Virus record (IMG/VR): IMGVR_UViG_3300000553_000051 | Span: 1-54,947 of that record | Direction: 5' to 3' (one strand) | Source: a virus | Length of the DNA: 54,947 bases | Shown: positions 44,804 through 52,938 of the stretch, in pieces | Layout: every line of letters starts with the position of its first letter | Numbering within the stretch: the first letter of the stretch is position 1 | Made by a program: the position numbers and the translations under genes | Notes under the pieces: model-generated | Databases searched by the model: none | Seen by the model: only the letters and a program-made list of their open reading frames with translations | Told to the model about the DNA's origin: nothing

Positions 44804-45180
44804 AAGTTATATTTTTTAATATCTGAATATGTATCAGGATTTTTTAAGAATATTAAAAGATCCTTGAATTGCTTATGTGTTAATCCAACTTCTAAACTTT
44901 CATTATAATCCTTGTTTGGATAATATAATATAATCATTTTATATTTAGGATTGTCTAATAATTCGTATGATGTTACCCAAGAAGATTGATTATCGACGAG
45001 ATTATCATCATAACCAAAATCTCTAATAATTTCAGGATTTAGAATTAAATATTTAATTAATAATAGCAATAATTCATTTTCTTCTGTATGAATATATTTT
45101 TTCATCGCAGCAATTTTATCAAATTTTGCCTGTGTCCAAGTTTCATTTTCTATGCTTTCTTTAAATTTACTAATTTTCAT
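44800..45180 (-). CDS. MKxIxxFxE/KKYNL cassette protein
   Basis: 126 residues. Head MKISKFKESIENE, tail YSDIKKYNL (codons AAC TTA TGA), stop overlapping the next ATG. The middle (LLLLLIKYLILNPEIIRDFG) is unlike other members. Function unknown. Confidence 0.75.
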   Translation of the reverse strand: MKISKFKESIENETWTQAKFDKIAAMKKYIHTEENELLLLLIKYLILNPEIIRDFGYDDNLVDNQSSWVTSYELLDNPKYKMIILYYPNKDYNESLEVGLTHKQFKDLLIFLKNPDTYSDIKKYNL

Positions 45181-45462
45181 TTATAAATTATATTTTTTTA
45201 CAATTTTACCAAAATCAGGGCTCGAAAAATTACATTCAAAATCATCTGTTAAATCCCATAACATCATAAATGCTTCTAAATATTGATTCTGTTTATTTGT
45301 TAATTTATCTGAATATTGATCTTCTGCTGAAAGTTGTTCTAATCCTTCTGCGTCACACCATAATTGGTATGATGCTGATAAATAATCTATCATACTTCTA
45401 TCATAACCAAGTTCTTTGTAATATGGAATTTCTGACGATTCGTTAAATCTTTTAATCTTCAT
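45181..45462 (-). CDS. MKxIxxFxE/KKYNL cassette protein
   Basis: 93 residues from ATG 45462 (MKIKRFNESSEI), preferred to an ATG three codons earlier because of the shared head. Tail GKIVKKYNL, stop TAA directly before the next ATG. Upstream lies one copy of the dispersed repeat. Confidence 0.75.
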   Translation of the reverse strand: MKIKRFNESSEIPYYKELGYDRSMIDYLSASYQLWCDAEGLEQLSAEDQYSDKLTNKQNQYLEAFMMLWDLTDDFECNFSSPDFGKIVKKYNL

Positions 45463-45467
45463 GAACC

Positions 45468-45490
45468 ACAATTGTTTTCTTTGACGGACT
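45468..45490 (-). repeat. dispersed repeat copy 2 (short)
   Basis: GTCCGTCAAAGAAAACAATT on the minus strand, between two cassette genes. Shared with 5971-6010 and 54830-54884. Confidence 0.7.
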
Positions 45491-45844
45491 TTATAAATTA
45501 TATTTATATGCTTCTATTTTTGCTTCATAATCTTCAATTTCATCAGGTGCCATATTAATATATCCCATAAATTGAAAGCCACGTGATATCATCTCTTGAT
45601 ATGACCGTGACCAATACCATTGTGTCTTTCCTTTTTCGAGTAAATTTGTTCTTGTTTTAAAAGAACAAACAAGTATAAATTCTTCTTCTTGGAAGTAACT
45701 GTCTAACTGGATTTGTTTAATTTTATCGTCGTTACAAATAGATCCAATTATATCAACACAATCGTTATATCTATCATCAGTTGGTACCACCCAATATTGT
45801 TTTTGAAAAATTTCAAATCTTTCAAATTGTTGTAAGTATTTCAT
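45491..45844 (-). CDS. MKxIxxFxE/KYNL cassette protein
   Basis: 117 residues. Head MKYLQQFERFEIFQKQYW, tail EAYKYNL (codons AAT TTA TAA). The stop is separated from the next gene by the repeat. Function unknown. Confidence 0.75.
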   Translation of the reverse strand: MKYLQQFERFEIFQKQYWVVPTDDRYNDCVDIIGSICNDDKIKQIQLDSYFQEEEFILVCSFKTRTNLLEKGKTQWYWSRSYQEMISRGFQFMGYINMAPDEIEDYEAKIEAYKYNL

Positions 45845-46284
45845 AGGTTATATTTTTTAATATCTTTTCTTCTCTGTTTTACATCATTAAGAATTTTTCT
45901 ACCTTCACCTGTCGGATCACCTCTCCTTTTATATTTATTAATTAATTCTGCTAACCAAGGTTCAATATTAGAACCTTTACCTTCCACATCTTCTCTAATT
46001 TCTTTTGGAAGCCAAATATGATAAAGGATAGCATCATGTTGAAGTCTTGCTCTCATTTGCAACATTTGCATAGCATTAACACTTTGTTTATCTCCTGTTA
46101 TTCTAACCATATTTTCAATGGCTATAGTTTTTTTATATAGACCATTTTCGGCTTCTTCAAATTTTTCACTTGCTAGAAATATATAAAAATCATGAGTTTC
46201 ATTATCAGGATTTTCGGCTAATAGATCAGCCAATAATTCATCTTCGTCTTCTTCTTTTGTTTCAAATTTTTTAATATGTTTCAT
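45841..46284 (-). CDS. MKxIxxFxE/KKYNL cassette protein
   Basis: 147 residues. Head MKHIKKFETKEEDEDELLAD, tail RRKDIKKYNL (codons AAC CTA TGA). The middle is helical (QMLQMRARLQHDAILYHIWL). ATGA overlap with the next gene. Function unknown. Confidence 0.75.
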   Translation of the reverse strand: MKHIKKFETKEEDEDELLADLLAENPDNETHDFYIFLASEKFEEAENGLYKKTIAIENMVRITGDKQSVNAMQMLQMRARLQHDAILYHIWLPKEIREDVEGKGSNIEPWLAELINKYKRRGDPTGEGRKILNDVKQRRKDIKKYNL

Positions 46285-46673
46285 AAGTTATATTTATTTA
46301 TATTTTTGTAGATATCCATATCGTTCATATAATCAACAAGTTCATTAATTTGATCTGTTGTAAGAAAAACTTCATCACTCTCATCCCCGTCATCCCATCT
46401 AAGTTTAACCTCTATTTTTCCCTTGATGCCGGTGTTTTGAATTTTATATACATCAAATAAATTTTCTGAACCAAAATCTTTGCCATATATTTCTATGATT
46501 GCTTTTAAATTAGTTGGTAATAATTCCTTATTGTATATTAAAAATTCTTCCATTCTTCTATGTAGATATTGTTCTTTGATATACATATCATCTCTTTCTA
46601 TAAGAAAGTTTAATACTTTATCCTTAGACCAGTCTGTTTTTTGTGCGGTCTCATTAAATTTTCTGATTTTCAT
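46281..46673 (-). CDS. MKxIxxFxE/KYNL cassette protein
   Basis: 130 residues. Head MKIRKFNETAQKTDW, tail KNINKYNL (codons AAC TTA TGA). The C-terminal part (VKLRWDDGDESDEVFLTTDQ) resembles that of the gene at 44800 (HKQFKDLL), so these two may be distant paralogues. Confidence 0.75.
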   Translation of the reverse strand: MKIRKFNETAQKTDWSKDKVLNFLIERDDMYIKEQYLHRRMEEFLIYNKELLPTNLKAIIEIYGKDFGSENLFDVYKIQNTGIKGKIEVKLRWDDGDESDEVFLTTDQINELVDYMNDMDIYKNINKYNL

Positions 46674-47161
46674 AAATTATATTTATTTGCGTCTTTGTGT
46701 ATTAAATATTCTGCATATTCATCAGGAAATAATTCTTTGATCATTTCTTTATATTTTGGAGTAAGCCTTGTAAAAAAATCTGGAGCATTAAGTCTATTTA
46801 TGGTTGAACGATTTTTACCTTTATAAGATATTTCACGACTTATATTTGTATTCCAATTTGCACCGGCTTTAATTAATTGCTCAATTGTTTTTATATTTGG
46901 TGACATTGCACATTGCGTTAATGCTGTTTCACCATCATTATTCTCCGAATTAATATCAGCACCAGCATTTATAAATTCTCCAATTAATCGGTGTTTATTA
47001 TTAAATGCAGCAATCATTAAAGGTGTATCACCATCTTGATTTCTTATATTTAAATCACCTCCAAATTGAATATATTTTAAGACACCTTTTGTGTCTCCTC
47101 CACGGACTAATGCAAATATATCTAAATCTATTTTCTTTTCAAATGTTTTAATATATTTCAT
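46670..47161 (-). CDS. ankyrin-repeat protein with head and tail modules
   Basis: 163 residues. Head MKYIKTFEKKIDLDIF, then about three and a half ankyrin repeats: IRNQDGDTPLMIAAFNNKHR, INSENNDGETALTQCAMSPN and KTIEQLIKAGANWNTNI. Tail DANKYNL. Ankyrin repeats bind proteins. As a possibly ejected protein it could target a host factor (inference). Overlaps the ribbon-helix-helix gene by ATGA. Confidence 0.85.
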   Translation of the reverse strand: MKYIKTFEKKIDLDIFALVRGGDTKGVLKYIQFGGDLNIRNQDGDTPLMIAAFNNKHRLIGEFINAGADINSENNDGETALTQCAMSPNIKTIEQLIKAGANWNTNISREISYKGKNRSTINRLNAPDFFTRLTPKYKEMIKELFPDEYAEYLIHKDANKYNL

Positions 47162-47301
47162 TTTATCATTCTGTTTTTTAATTCTTTTTTAATTAAGTCC
47201 TCTACAAATTTAGATTTATTGCCGATTCTCAAATTTATTAAATGTTCTTTTAACATTGCTTCCACTTCGGAATCAACGGTTATTGTAATTTTCTTCTTCA
47301 T
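47158..47301 (-). CDS. ribbon-helix-helix protein
   Basis: 47 residues: a basic strand KKKITITVDSEVEAML followed by two helices (INLRIGNKSKFVEDLIKKEL), the MetJ/Arc/CopG fold. It likely binds DNA as a dimer. Divergent from a second ribbon-helix-helix gene at 47402 across 100 bases that hold two late-type promoter motifs, so the pair may regulate this boundary. Confidence 0.7.
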   Translation of the reverse strand: MKKKITITVDSEVEAMLKEHLINLRIGNKSKFVEDLIKKELKNRMIK

Positions 47302-47318
47302 AATGATATATTTTCTAT

Positions 47319-47389
47319 GTTATATATTAAAATTTAATTAATGATTTTTATTTTTGACTTTTTTTGACTTTTTTATATTTATATATAGA
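47319..47389. promoter_or_regulatory. divergent late-type promoter candidates
   Basis: TTTTAATATATAAC on the minus strand (47319-47332) and TTTATATATAGA on the plus strand (47378-47389), back to back between the two ribbon-helix-helix genes. TTTTTGACTTT occurs twice between them, a possible operator. Confidence 0.45.
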
Positions 47390-47401
47390 ATAAAACCAAA
47401 T

Positions 47402-47572
47402 ATGAGACGAAAAACAAAAACAGAATTATCTATATCATTAGATGATAGCATCATTAAAATTTTGAATGAAGAATTTGAAAATCGTTCAAAATTTATTGAA
47501 TATTGTATTATAAAAGAATTAGAAAACAATGATGTATTTAGAAAAAGAATTGAAAAATCAATTATATTTTAA
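47402..47572 (+). CDS. ribbon-helix-helix (CopG-like) protein
   Basis: 56 residues from ATG 47402, chosen because the promoter lies in the longer frame. TELSISLDDSIIKILNEEF and NRSKFIEYCIIKELENN give strand-helix-helix. The last base of its stop is the first base of the endonuclease ATG, so it is likely a regulator co-expressed with that gene. Confidence 0.75.
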   Translation: MRRKTKTELSISLDDSIIKILNEEFENRSKFIEYCIIKELENNDVFRKRIEKSIIF

Positions 47573-48660
47573 TGAAAAGACAATCAACAGAATATTTTAT
47601 TGAAAAAGCAATACAAAAACACGGGAATAAATATGATTACTCACTATTCGATTATAAAAATAACAGAACAAAAGTAAAAATAATATGTCCTACTCATGGT
47701 ATGTTTGAACAGGATCCAAGTTCTCATTTGAACGGTAATAATTGTAAATTGTGTTATTTAATTTCAAAAAATTCAACTACAGAAGAATTTATAAAAAAAG
47801 CAAAAAAAATACATGAGGATAGATATGACTATTCATTAGTTGATTATATAAACGCAAAAACGAAAATTAAAATAATTTGTTCTGAACACGGTATTTTTGA
47901 ACAAGAGCCTAGACTGCATTTATCCGGTCAAAATTGTCCAAGATGTAATATTATAACAAGTGAAAAATTTATTAAAAATGCAAAAATTGTTCGAGGTAAT
48001 AGATATGATTATTCACTAGTCGAGTATAAAAATAATAGCACAAAAATTAAAATAGTTTGTAATATACATGGTATTTTTGAACAAACACCAGCAAACCACA
48101 TAACTTGTAAACATGATTGTCCAAAATGTTCATGTTTATTATCAAATACAAAAGATTTTATAACAAAATCAAATATTATTCACGAAAATAAATATGATTA
48201 TTCTTTAGTTGATTATAAAAATAATAGGACAAAAGTTAAAATAACATGCTTAAAACATGGTGTTTTCGAGCAACTTCCAAGTTCTCATTTAAATAAGCAA
48301 GGATGTCCCATATGTAATGAATCTAAAGGTGAAAATATGATAAAAAAATATTTTAAAGATAATAATATTAAATATAATAGTCAAAAAACTTTTGATGGTT
48401 GTAATTATAAATATCCATTACGGTTTGATTTTTACTTAATAGAACATAATATATGTGTTGAATATGATGGCATGCAACACTTTAAACCTATTGATTATTT
48501 TGGTGGTATAGACACATTTAATTATATTTTATTAAAAGATAAAATAAAAAATGAGTATTGTAAAAAAAATAATATAAAATTGATAAGAATAAAATATGAT
48601 GATAATATTATAGAAAAACTTATAAATCAATTAGTTTTTTCGTATATAGAAAAACCATAA
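47572..48660 (+). CDS. EDxHD-type homing endonuclease with four zinc-finger repeats
   Basis: 362 residues. Four repeats of about 60 residues, each with YDYSLVDYKNN-TK(V/I)KI, C..HG-FEQ.P..HL and a closing CPxC, a treble-clef zinc unit. The C-terminal 115 residues have RFDFYLIEHNICVEYDGMQH, then DxxKNxYC and LIRIKYDD: the PD-(D/E)XK/EDxHD nuclease of the I-Bth0305I class. The repeats should read DNA. A free-standing homing endonuclease is most likely, with a restriction or defence role possible. Confidence 0.8.
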   Translation: MKRQSTEYFIEKAIQKHGNKYDYSLFDYKNNRTKVKIICPTHGMFEQDPSSHLNGNNCKLCYLISKNSTTEEFIKKAKKIHEDRYDYSLVDYINAKTKIKIICSEHGIFEQEPRLHLSGQNCPRCNIITSEKFIKNAKIVRGNRYDYSLVEYKNNSTKIKIVCNIHGIFEQTPANHITCKHDCPKCSCLLSNTKDFITKSNIIHENKYDYSLVDYKNNRTKVKITCLKHGVFEQLPSSHLNKQGCPICNESKGENMIKKYFKDNNIKYNSQKTFDGCNYKYPLRFDFYLIEHNICVEYDGMQHFKPIDYFGGIDTFNYILLKDKIKNEYCKKNNIKLIRIKYDDNIIEKLINQLVFSYIEKP

Positions 48661-49480
48661 AACTTGTCATAATTTTCTCTCTTGACCATTTCTCAATCAT
48701 TACAGGTATATTTAAGTATTCATTATATTTATTTGAATATTCAGTTTCATAGTCAAGTAAAAAGGTATTAAAGATTGTCAAAGAATCAGCCTTAACTATT
48801 TTATTATAAAGTTTGAATGGATCTTTTTCTTTCTGTTTGTTTTTGAATTCATCAACTTCTTTCGCTCTATCAACATTTATAAATAATATATTACGAATTT
48901 GTTCATCGGTTAAATTTTTCTTTACATTTTTTAGATGATTTACAATTATATCTGTAATAACACTTGCTTTTTTACCATACATCATTTTAACAATTCTAGT
49001 AAAACTTTCAGCAAATTCTTTTTTGAATTCATTTGTAATCCTTTGAAATTTAGATTCTTCCGCCCTAATTTTTCTTGTACCTGAGAATTCGTGTAGCCAA
49101 TTCCCAGAAATTAATTCATATATTTTACAACCTTTTTCAATCTTTTTTGTTATGTTAGTAATTGTATCTTTCACTCTTTCGATTCTTTGCCATTGTTCAT
49201 TTCCAAAATCATCTTTTTCAGTAATAAAATAACTTTCAATGTAAAATTCTTTTTCATATGAAAAAATAATAAATAATTTTTCTTTACAAATAGAAATTAA
49301 GAGAGTATTCTTAGGTTTATGTAATGCTGTTGTAATATCTTTTTTATATTTCAAAAATTTCCAATCAGCATCATCTGAAACAGCATAATTTCTTTGAATG
49401 CTTTGCATAACAGAGTAAGGTACACCAATACCTATCAGAGATGTTTTTTCAAAAAGTTTATATGATAACAAAAATTTCAT
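48620..49480 (-). CDS. unknown protein with tag-like N-terminus
   Basis: 286 residues. Head MKFLLSYKLFEKTSLIGIG. The middle has LISICKEKLFIIFSYEKEFY and GNWLHEFSGTRKI, the C-terminal half is helical. No family recognised. Convergent with the endonuclease, overlapping by 41 bases. A late-type promoter precedes it. A virion or ejected protein is possible. Confidence 0.7.
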   Translation of the reverse strand: MKFLLSYKLFEKTSLIGIGVPYSVMQSIQRNYAVSDDADWKFLKYKKDITTALHKPKNTLLISICKEKLFIIFSYEKEFYIESYFITEKDDFGNEQWQRIERVKDTITNITKKIEKGCKIYELISGNWLHEFSGTRKIRAEESKFQRITNEFKKEFAESFTRIVKMMYGKKASVITDIIVNHLKNVKKNLTDEQIRNILFINVDRAKEVDEFKNKQKEKDPFKLYNKIVKADSLTIFNTFLLDYETEYSNKYNEYLNIPVMIEKWSREKIMTSFMVFLYTKKLIDL

Positions 49481-49483
49481 CTC

Positions 49484-49498
49484 AATATATATAAAAAA
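49484..49498 (-). promoter_or_regulatory. TTTTATATATATTG late-type promoter candidate
   Basis: On the minus strand, 4-18 bases before the ATG at 49480. Confidence 0.4.
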
Positions 49499-49510
49499 TA
49501 AAGATGAATT

Positions 49511-49523
49511 TTTAATATATAAA
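49511..49523 (+). promoter_or_regulatory. TTTAATATATAAA late-type promoter candidate
   Basis: The motif lies 16-28 bases before the ATG of the large PKD/LRR gene. Confidence 0.45.
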
Positions 49524-49538
49524 AAAATAAATTTTTAT

Positions 49539-51953
49539 ATGGCAAGTTTAGAGGAAATTGCTAAAAAAATAGAACAACAAAGACTTCAAAAATTGGAAGA
49601 AGAAAGAATTTTGGAGTATAAAAAATATGAAGAATTAGAAAAACAACGATTGTTCATGATGCAAGAAATGAACTATTATCAGAGTTTGCACGAAAGAATA
49701 GCAGTATCTACTTCAGTTTCTTCAGCTTCAGCCGGAGGAAATAAAATACCTACATATTTTACCATTGATGTTACACCACAATCAGATGGTGATAATATAA
49801 GTTTCTATATATTATCACCTTCTGCCGTTACATATGATTGGGGAGATGGGACAATAGATGATAATGATAATCATACATATACCACCGCTGGATCATATCA
49901 AATAAAAATTTCACCTATAAATATAACAGAACTTCAAATTGTTTCTATGTCTGATGGTATATATAGTGGACCTAAATTTAGTGAATTTCTAAATTTAACC
50001 AAATTAGTTGCTTTATGGATATTGACTGTAGGTTCAACAATAGAAAATGGTGCTCTAGATAATTGTAAAAAATTAGAAATGTTAGCTTTCAAATTTGGAG
50101 GACCATCACAACTTAAAAAATCTATGTTTAATAATTTGACATCATTAACAGATTTTGGTATCATTTATGGAAATACAATAAATTCATTTGAATCTGGAAT
50201 ATTTGAAGGAACAAGTATAGAAAACATATATATTTATGGTACGCCATTCACTAGTACGACATTAGTTGATCAATTTTTAATTGATTTAAATAATTCTATA
50301 TTACCAAATTTAAAATATATAACCACATACACACATAGAACAACAAATAGTGATGTTGCTGTTAGTGGATTAACAGAAAAGGGCGTAGAAGTTGATATTG
50401 TTGTTGATCTATCACCATTATTAATAACGGCATATAGCGACATGGATTTTAATTTTAATGCAACATTAGCATATTCATCACAAGGAAATGTGATGCATGT
50501 AGATTGGGGTGATGGTACATCAGAAGATTATAATAATGATTCAAAGAAAAAAGGAGGATGGGCTTATTTTACAAGTCATTCTTATGCTACTGGAGGAACA
50601 TATAATATTACAATAAATACACCATCAGAGGACGCTTTATATTTTTATATAGATGGACGCTACATATCAAATATAACATTTCCATCTTTGACAAGCCTTG
50701 AAACTTTATATCTAGAAAATTTACAAATATCAGATATTAATCTTTCACCGTTAACAGGATTATTATATTTATATCTTGATGATGGAAATTTCACAAGAAT
50801 ACCAAATTTAAGCAATTTGTCTAAATTAAAAGAATTGAATATGAGTGCAAATCCATTATCAGGTACATTATCTTTTAGTGGATTGAGTAATTTACAATAT
50901 CTTGATATTAGTAATAGTCAAATAACTTCTTTGGATGGTAGTGATTTTAGTGATCTAATAAATTTACTACAATTAAATATAAATTCAAATAGGATATCAA
51001 ATATACCAACTGGAATATTTAGTCATTTAAGTTCTTTAACTTATTTAGATTTTGAATATAATTCTATAACAAATTTACAATCTAATGTGTTTTCTGGTCT
51101 CACATCTCTTACAGATATCGTAGGTGATAATAATATTATATCAAATATTGAAATTGGAGCATTTAATGGATTAAATAGTATAGAAAATATAAATTTAGCA
51201 AACAATCAATTATCCGGATTAACATATGGTATATTTAGTGGTTTAACTAATTTTTCTGGAATGTTATATTTAGTGAATAATTATATATCAAGTCTACCAG
51301 ATGATATATTTGAGGATCTAATATCATTAAAATATTTATATTTAAATAATAATAGAATAAGTTCTTTGCAAAATGGTTTATTTGATGGATTGAATGATTT
51401 GATAGATTTAGCTTTCGATAATAACCAAATAGTAACTTTACCAAATTTTAATAAGATGTCATCCTTAATAAATATTAATTTTCAACAAAATTTGATAACT
51501 GGCATAACATCTAATACGTTCACTAATATCTCATCAGCCATTCATATTGCTTTGACAAATAATAATATATCCTTTATTGATACCAACTCTTTTATAAATA
51601 ATACAGGATTAACAACTTTAGATTTAAGTAGGAATAAATTAACATCGTCCGGATTGGTTGACGGATCTTTCTATGGTTTAAATAATTTAGAATATTTGTA
51701 TTTATATTATAATAATTTACAAGGCATAGATCCAATGGTGTTTCAAGGAGTTAATGCACAATCTAATATAAATTTATATAGTTGTTATTTAACTACTACA
51801 GATGTAGATAATCTTCTTATAAGATTTAACAACACTGGTCGAAATCATTGTACATTAGATTTTCATGATGAATCTAGAACACATGATAGTGATGATGCTA
51901 TAAACAATTTAGTAACAACCTGGTCTTGTACTGTTTATTGTAACATTGGTTAA
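49539..51953 (+). CDS. large PKD plus leucine-rich-repeat protein
   Basis: 804 residues. An N-terminal charged helix of about 50 residues (coiled coil) leads to a first PKD-like domain with VTYDWGDGTIDDN...HTYTTAGSYQI, a second one at about 300-370 (HVDWGDGTSEDYN...HSYATGGTYNI), and then some fifteen leucine-rich repeats of about 24 residues (LxxLxxLxLxxNxIxxL, with bacterial-type GxFxGLxxL). No signal peptide. Probably a virion surface or receptor-binding fiber protein whose N-terminal coil attaches to the particle. The sulfotransferase gene follows by 16 bases. Confidence 0.85.
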   Translation: MASLEEIAKKIEQQRLQKLEEERILEYKKYEELEKQRLFMMQEMNYYQSLHERIAVSTSVSSASAGGNKIPTYFTIDVTPQSDGDNISFYILSPSAVTYDWGDGTIDDNDNHTYTTAGSYQIKISPINITELQIVSMSDGIYSGPKFSEFLNLTKLVALWILTVGSTIENGALDNCKKLEMLAFKFGGPSQLKKSMFNNLTSLTDFGIIYGNTINSFESGIFEGTSIENIYIYGTPFTSTTLVDQFLIDLNNSILPNLKYITTYTHRTTNSDVAVSGLTEKGVEVDIVVDLSPLLITAYSDMDFNFNATLAYSSQGNVMHVDWGDGTSEDYNNDSKKKGGWAYFTSHSYATGGTYNITINTPSEDALYFYIDGRYISNITFPSLTSLETLYLENLQISDINLSPLTGLLYLYLDDGNFTRIPNLSNLSKLKELNMSANPLSGTLSFSGLSNLQYLDISNSQITSLDGSDFSDLINLLQLNINSNRISNIPTGIFSHLSSLTYLDFEYNSITNLQSNVFSGLTSLTDIVGDNNIISNIEIGAFNGLNSIENINLANNQLSGLTYGIFSGLTNFSGMLYLVNNYISSLPDDIFEDLISLKYLYLNNNRISSLQNGLFDGLNDLIDLAFDNNQIVTLPNFNKMSSLININFQQNLITGITSNTFTNISSAIHIALTNNNISFIDTNSFINNTGLTTLDLSRNKLTSSGLVDGSFYGLNNLEYLYLYYNNLQGIDPMVFQGVNAQSNINLYSCYLTTTDVDNLLIRFNNTGRNHCTLDFHDESRTHDSDDAINNLVTTWSCTVYCNIG

Positions 51954-51969
51954 AAAATAAAATATAAAC

Positions 51970-52476
51970 ATGAATTTAAAAAGATATTTCAAAGTAGGTA
52001 ATAAATTACTCTGTTTTATACCAAGAACAGCGAGTACCTCTTTATTGACTTTAATACAAGAAAAATATTATCCTTTTTTAACAAAAATAGATAATGTGAC
52101 TCTTCATTTTAAAATACCGTCAATAGTAGATGACAATAAGAGTGAATTATTAGCTGTTATTAGAGAACCTATAGATAGATTTTTATCTGGTTGTGCAAGA
52201 AAAAAATGGAGTGTATCTCAAGGTATAGAAGAACTTAAAAAAGATAATGTTGATTTACATATTAGACCTCAATATACTTATTTAAGTGAAGGTAGACCAA
52301 CTAAACTTTATAAATTTCCAGATCAAATTGATGAATTAGTAGCATATCTAGGACTACCAACACCCGTACCAAAGAAAAATGTAAGTAAATCTAAACCAAT
52401 ACCAACTACCAATGAATTAATATGGTTGAAAGAGTATTATAAAAAAGACACAGAATTATATGAAAACATTATATAA
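51970..52476 (+). CDS. sulfotransferase (PAPS-dependent)
   Basis: 168 residues. CFIPRTASTSLLTLI at 15-29 is the 5'-phosphosulfate loop, and LLAVIREPIDRFLSGCARKK at about 56-75 is the 3'-phosphate loop of PAPS-dependent sulfotransferases (type 2 family). The protein is short but both loops are complete. Sulfation of a sugar or of tyrosine on a virion or host surface molecule is possible. It shares its 3' end with the next gene (17-base overlap). Confidence 0.82.
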   Translation: MNLKRYFKVGNKLLCFIPRTASTSLLTLIQEKYYPFLTKIDNVTLHFKIPSIVDDNKSELLAVIREPIDRFLSGCARKKWSVSQGIEELKKDNVDLHIRPQYTYLSEGRPTKLYKFPDQIDELVAYLGLPTPVPKKNVSKSKPIPTTNELIWLKEYYKKDTELYENII

Positions 52477-52870
52477 AGATAATAACTTAGAAATAGTGAT
52501 ACCAGAAAATTACGAAGATAATTTAAAAATAAATCATGGATGGTGTACTAATATTAAACACATGTATGATTTTCATACTAAAAAATTAAATCAAACTCTT
52601 TTTAGAATAATCTATGTAGATGGTTATATTTTATCTATTGGTGTAAATAAAAATGATTTAACAAATGGACATTGGATTGATAATGTAAAAGATGATAAAA
52701 ATAGACCTACATTTTTAGAAATTAAATTTTTAAATAGTGATATTTTCAATTATGAAAAAATAAAAGAAATAGCGGATTTAAAAAATAATAATAATTTATT
52801 AAATCTTGCAAATAGAGTATCTAAATTATCAGACAAAGCAAAGAATTCAATTTTAAAAGAATTAAAATGA
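52460..52870 (+). CDS. unknown phage protein of the GWCT type
   Basis: 136 residues. INHGWCTNIKHMYDFHTK resembles the G(T/S)xWCTxxxxxxxY motif of a family frequent in T4-like and other large phages, without known function. Helical C-terminus. It overlaps the sulfotransferase gene. Confidence 0.68.
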   Translation: MKTLYKDNNLEIVIPENYEDNLKINHGWCTNIKHMYDFHTKKLNQTLFRIIYVDGYILSIGVNKNDLTNGHWIDNVKDDKNRPTFLEIKFLNSDIFNYEKIKEIADLKNNNNLLNLANRVSKLSDKAKNSILKELK

Positions 52871-52894
52871 AAAGACAAAAAATCAGTTTTTTTA

Positions 52895-52907
52895 TTTAAT
52901 ATATAGA
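52895..52907 (+). promoter_or_regulatory. TTTAATATATAGA late-type promoter candidate
   Basis: The motif lies 32-44 bases before the ATG of the Ig-like structural gene. Confidence 0.45.
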
Positions 52908-52938
52908 AATAAAGGAAACAAAAAATAATTCAGAAACA

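Noticed and set aside
49934-50164. Minus-strand frames inside the PKD/LRR gene
   Set aside because: Shadows of leucine-rich repeats; no regulatory signals.
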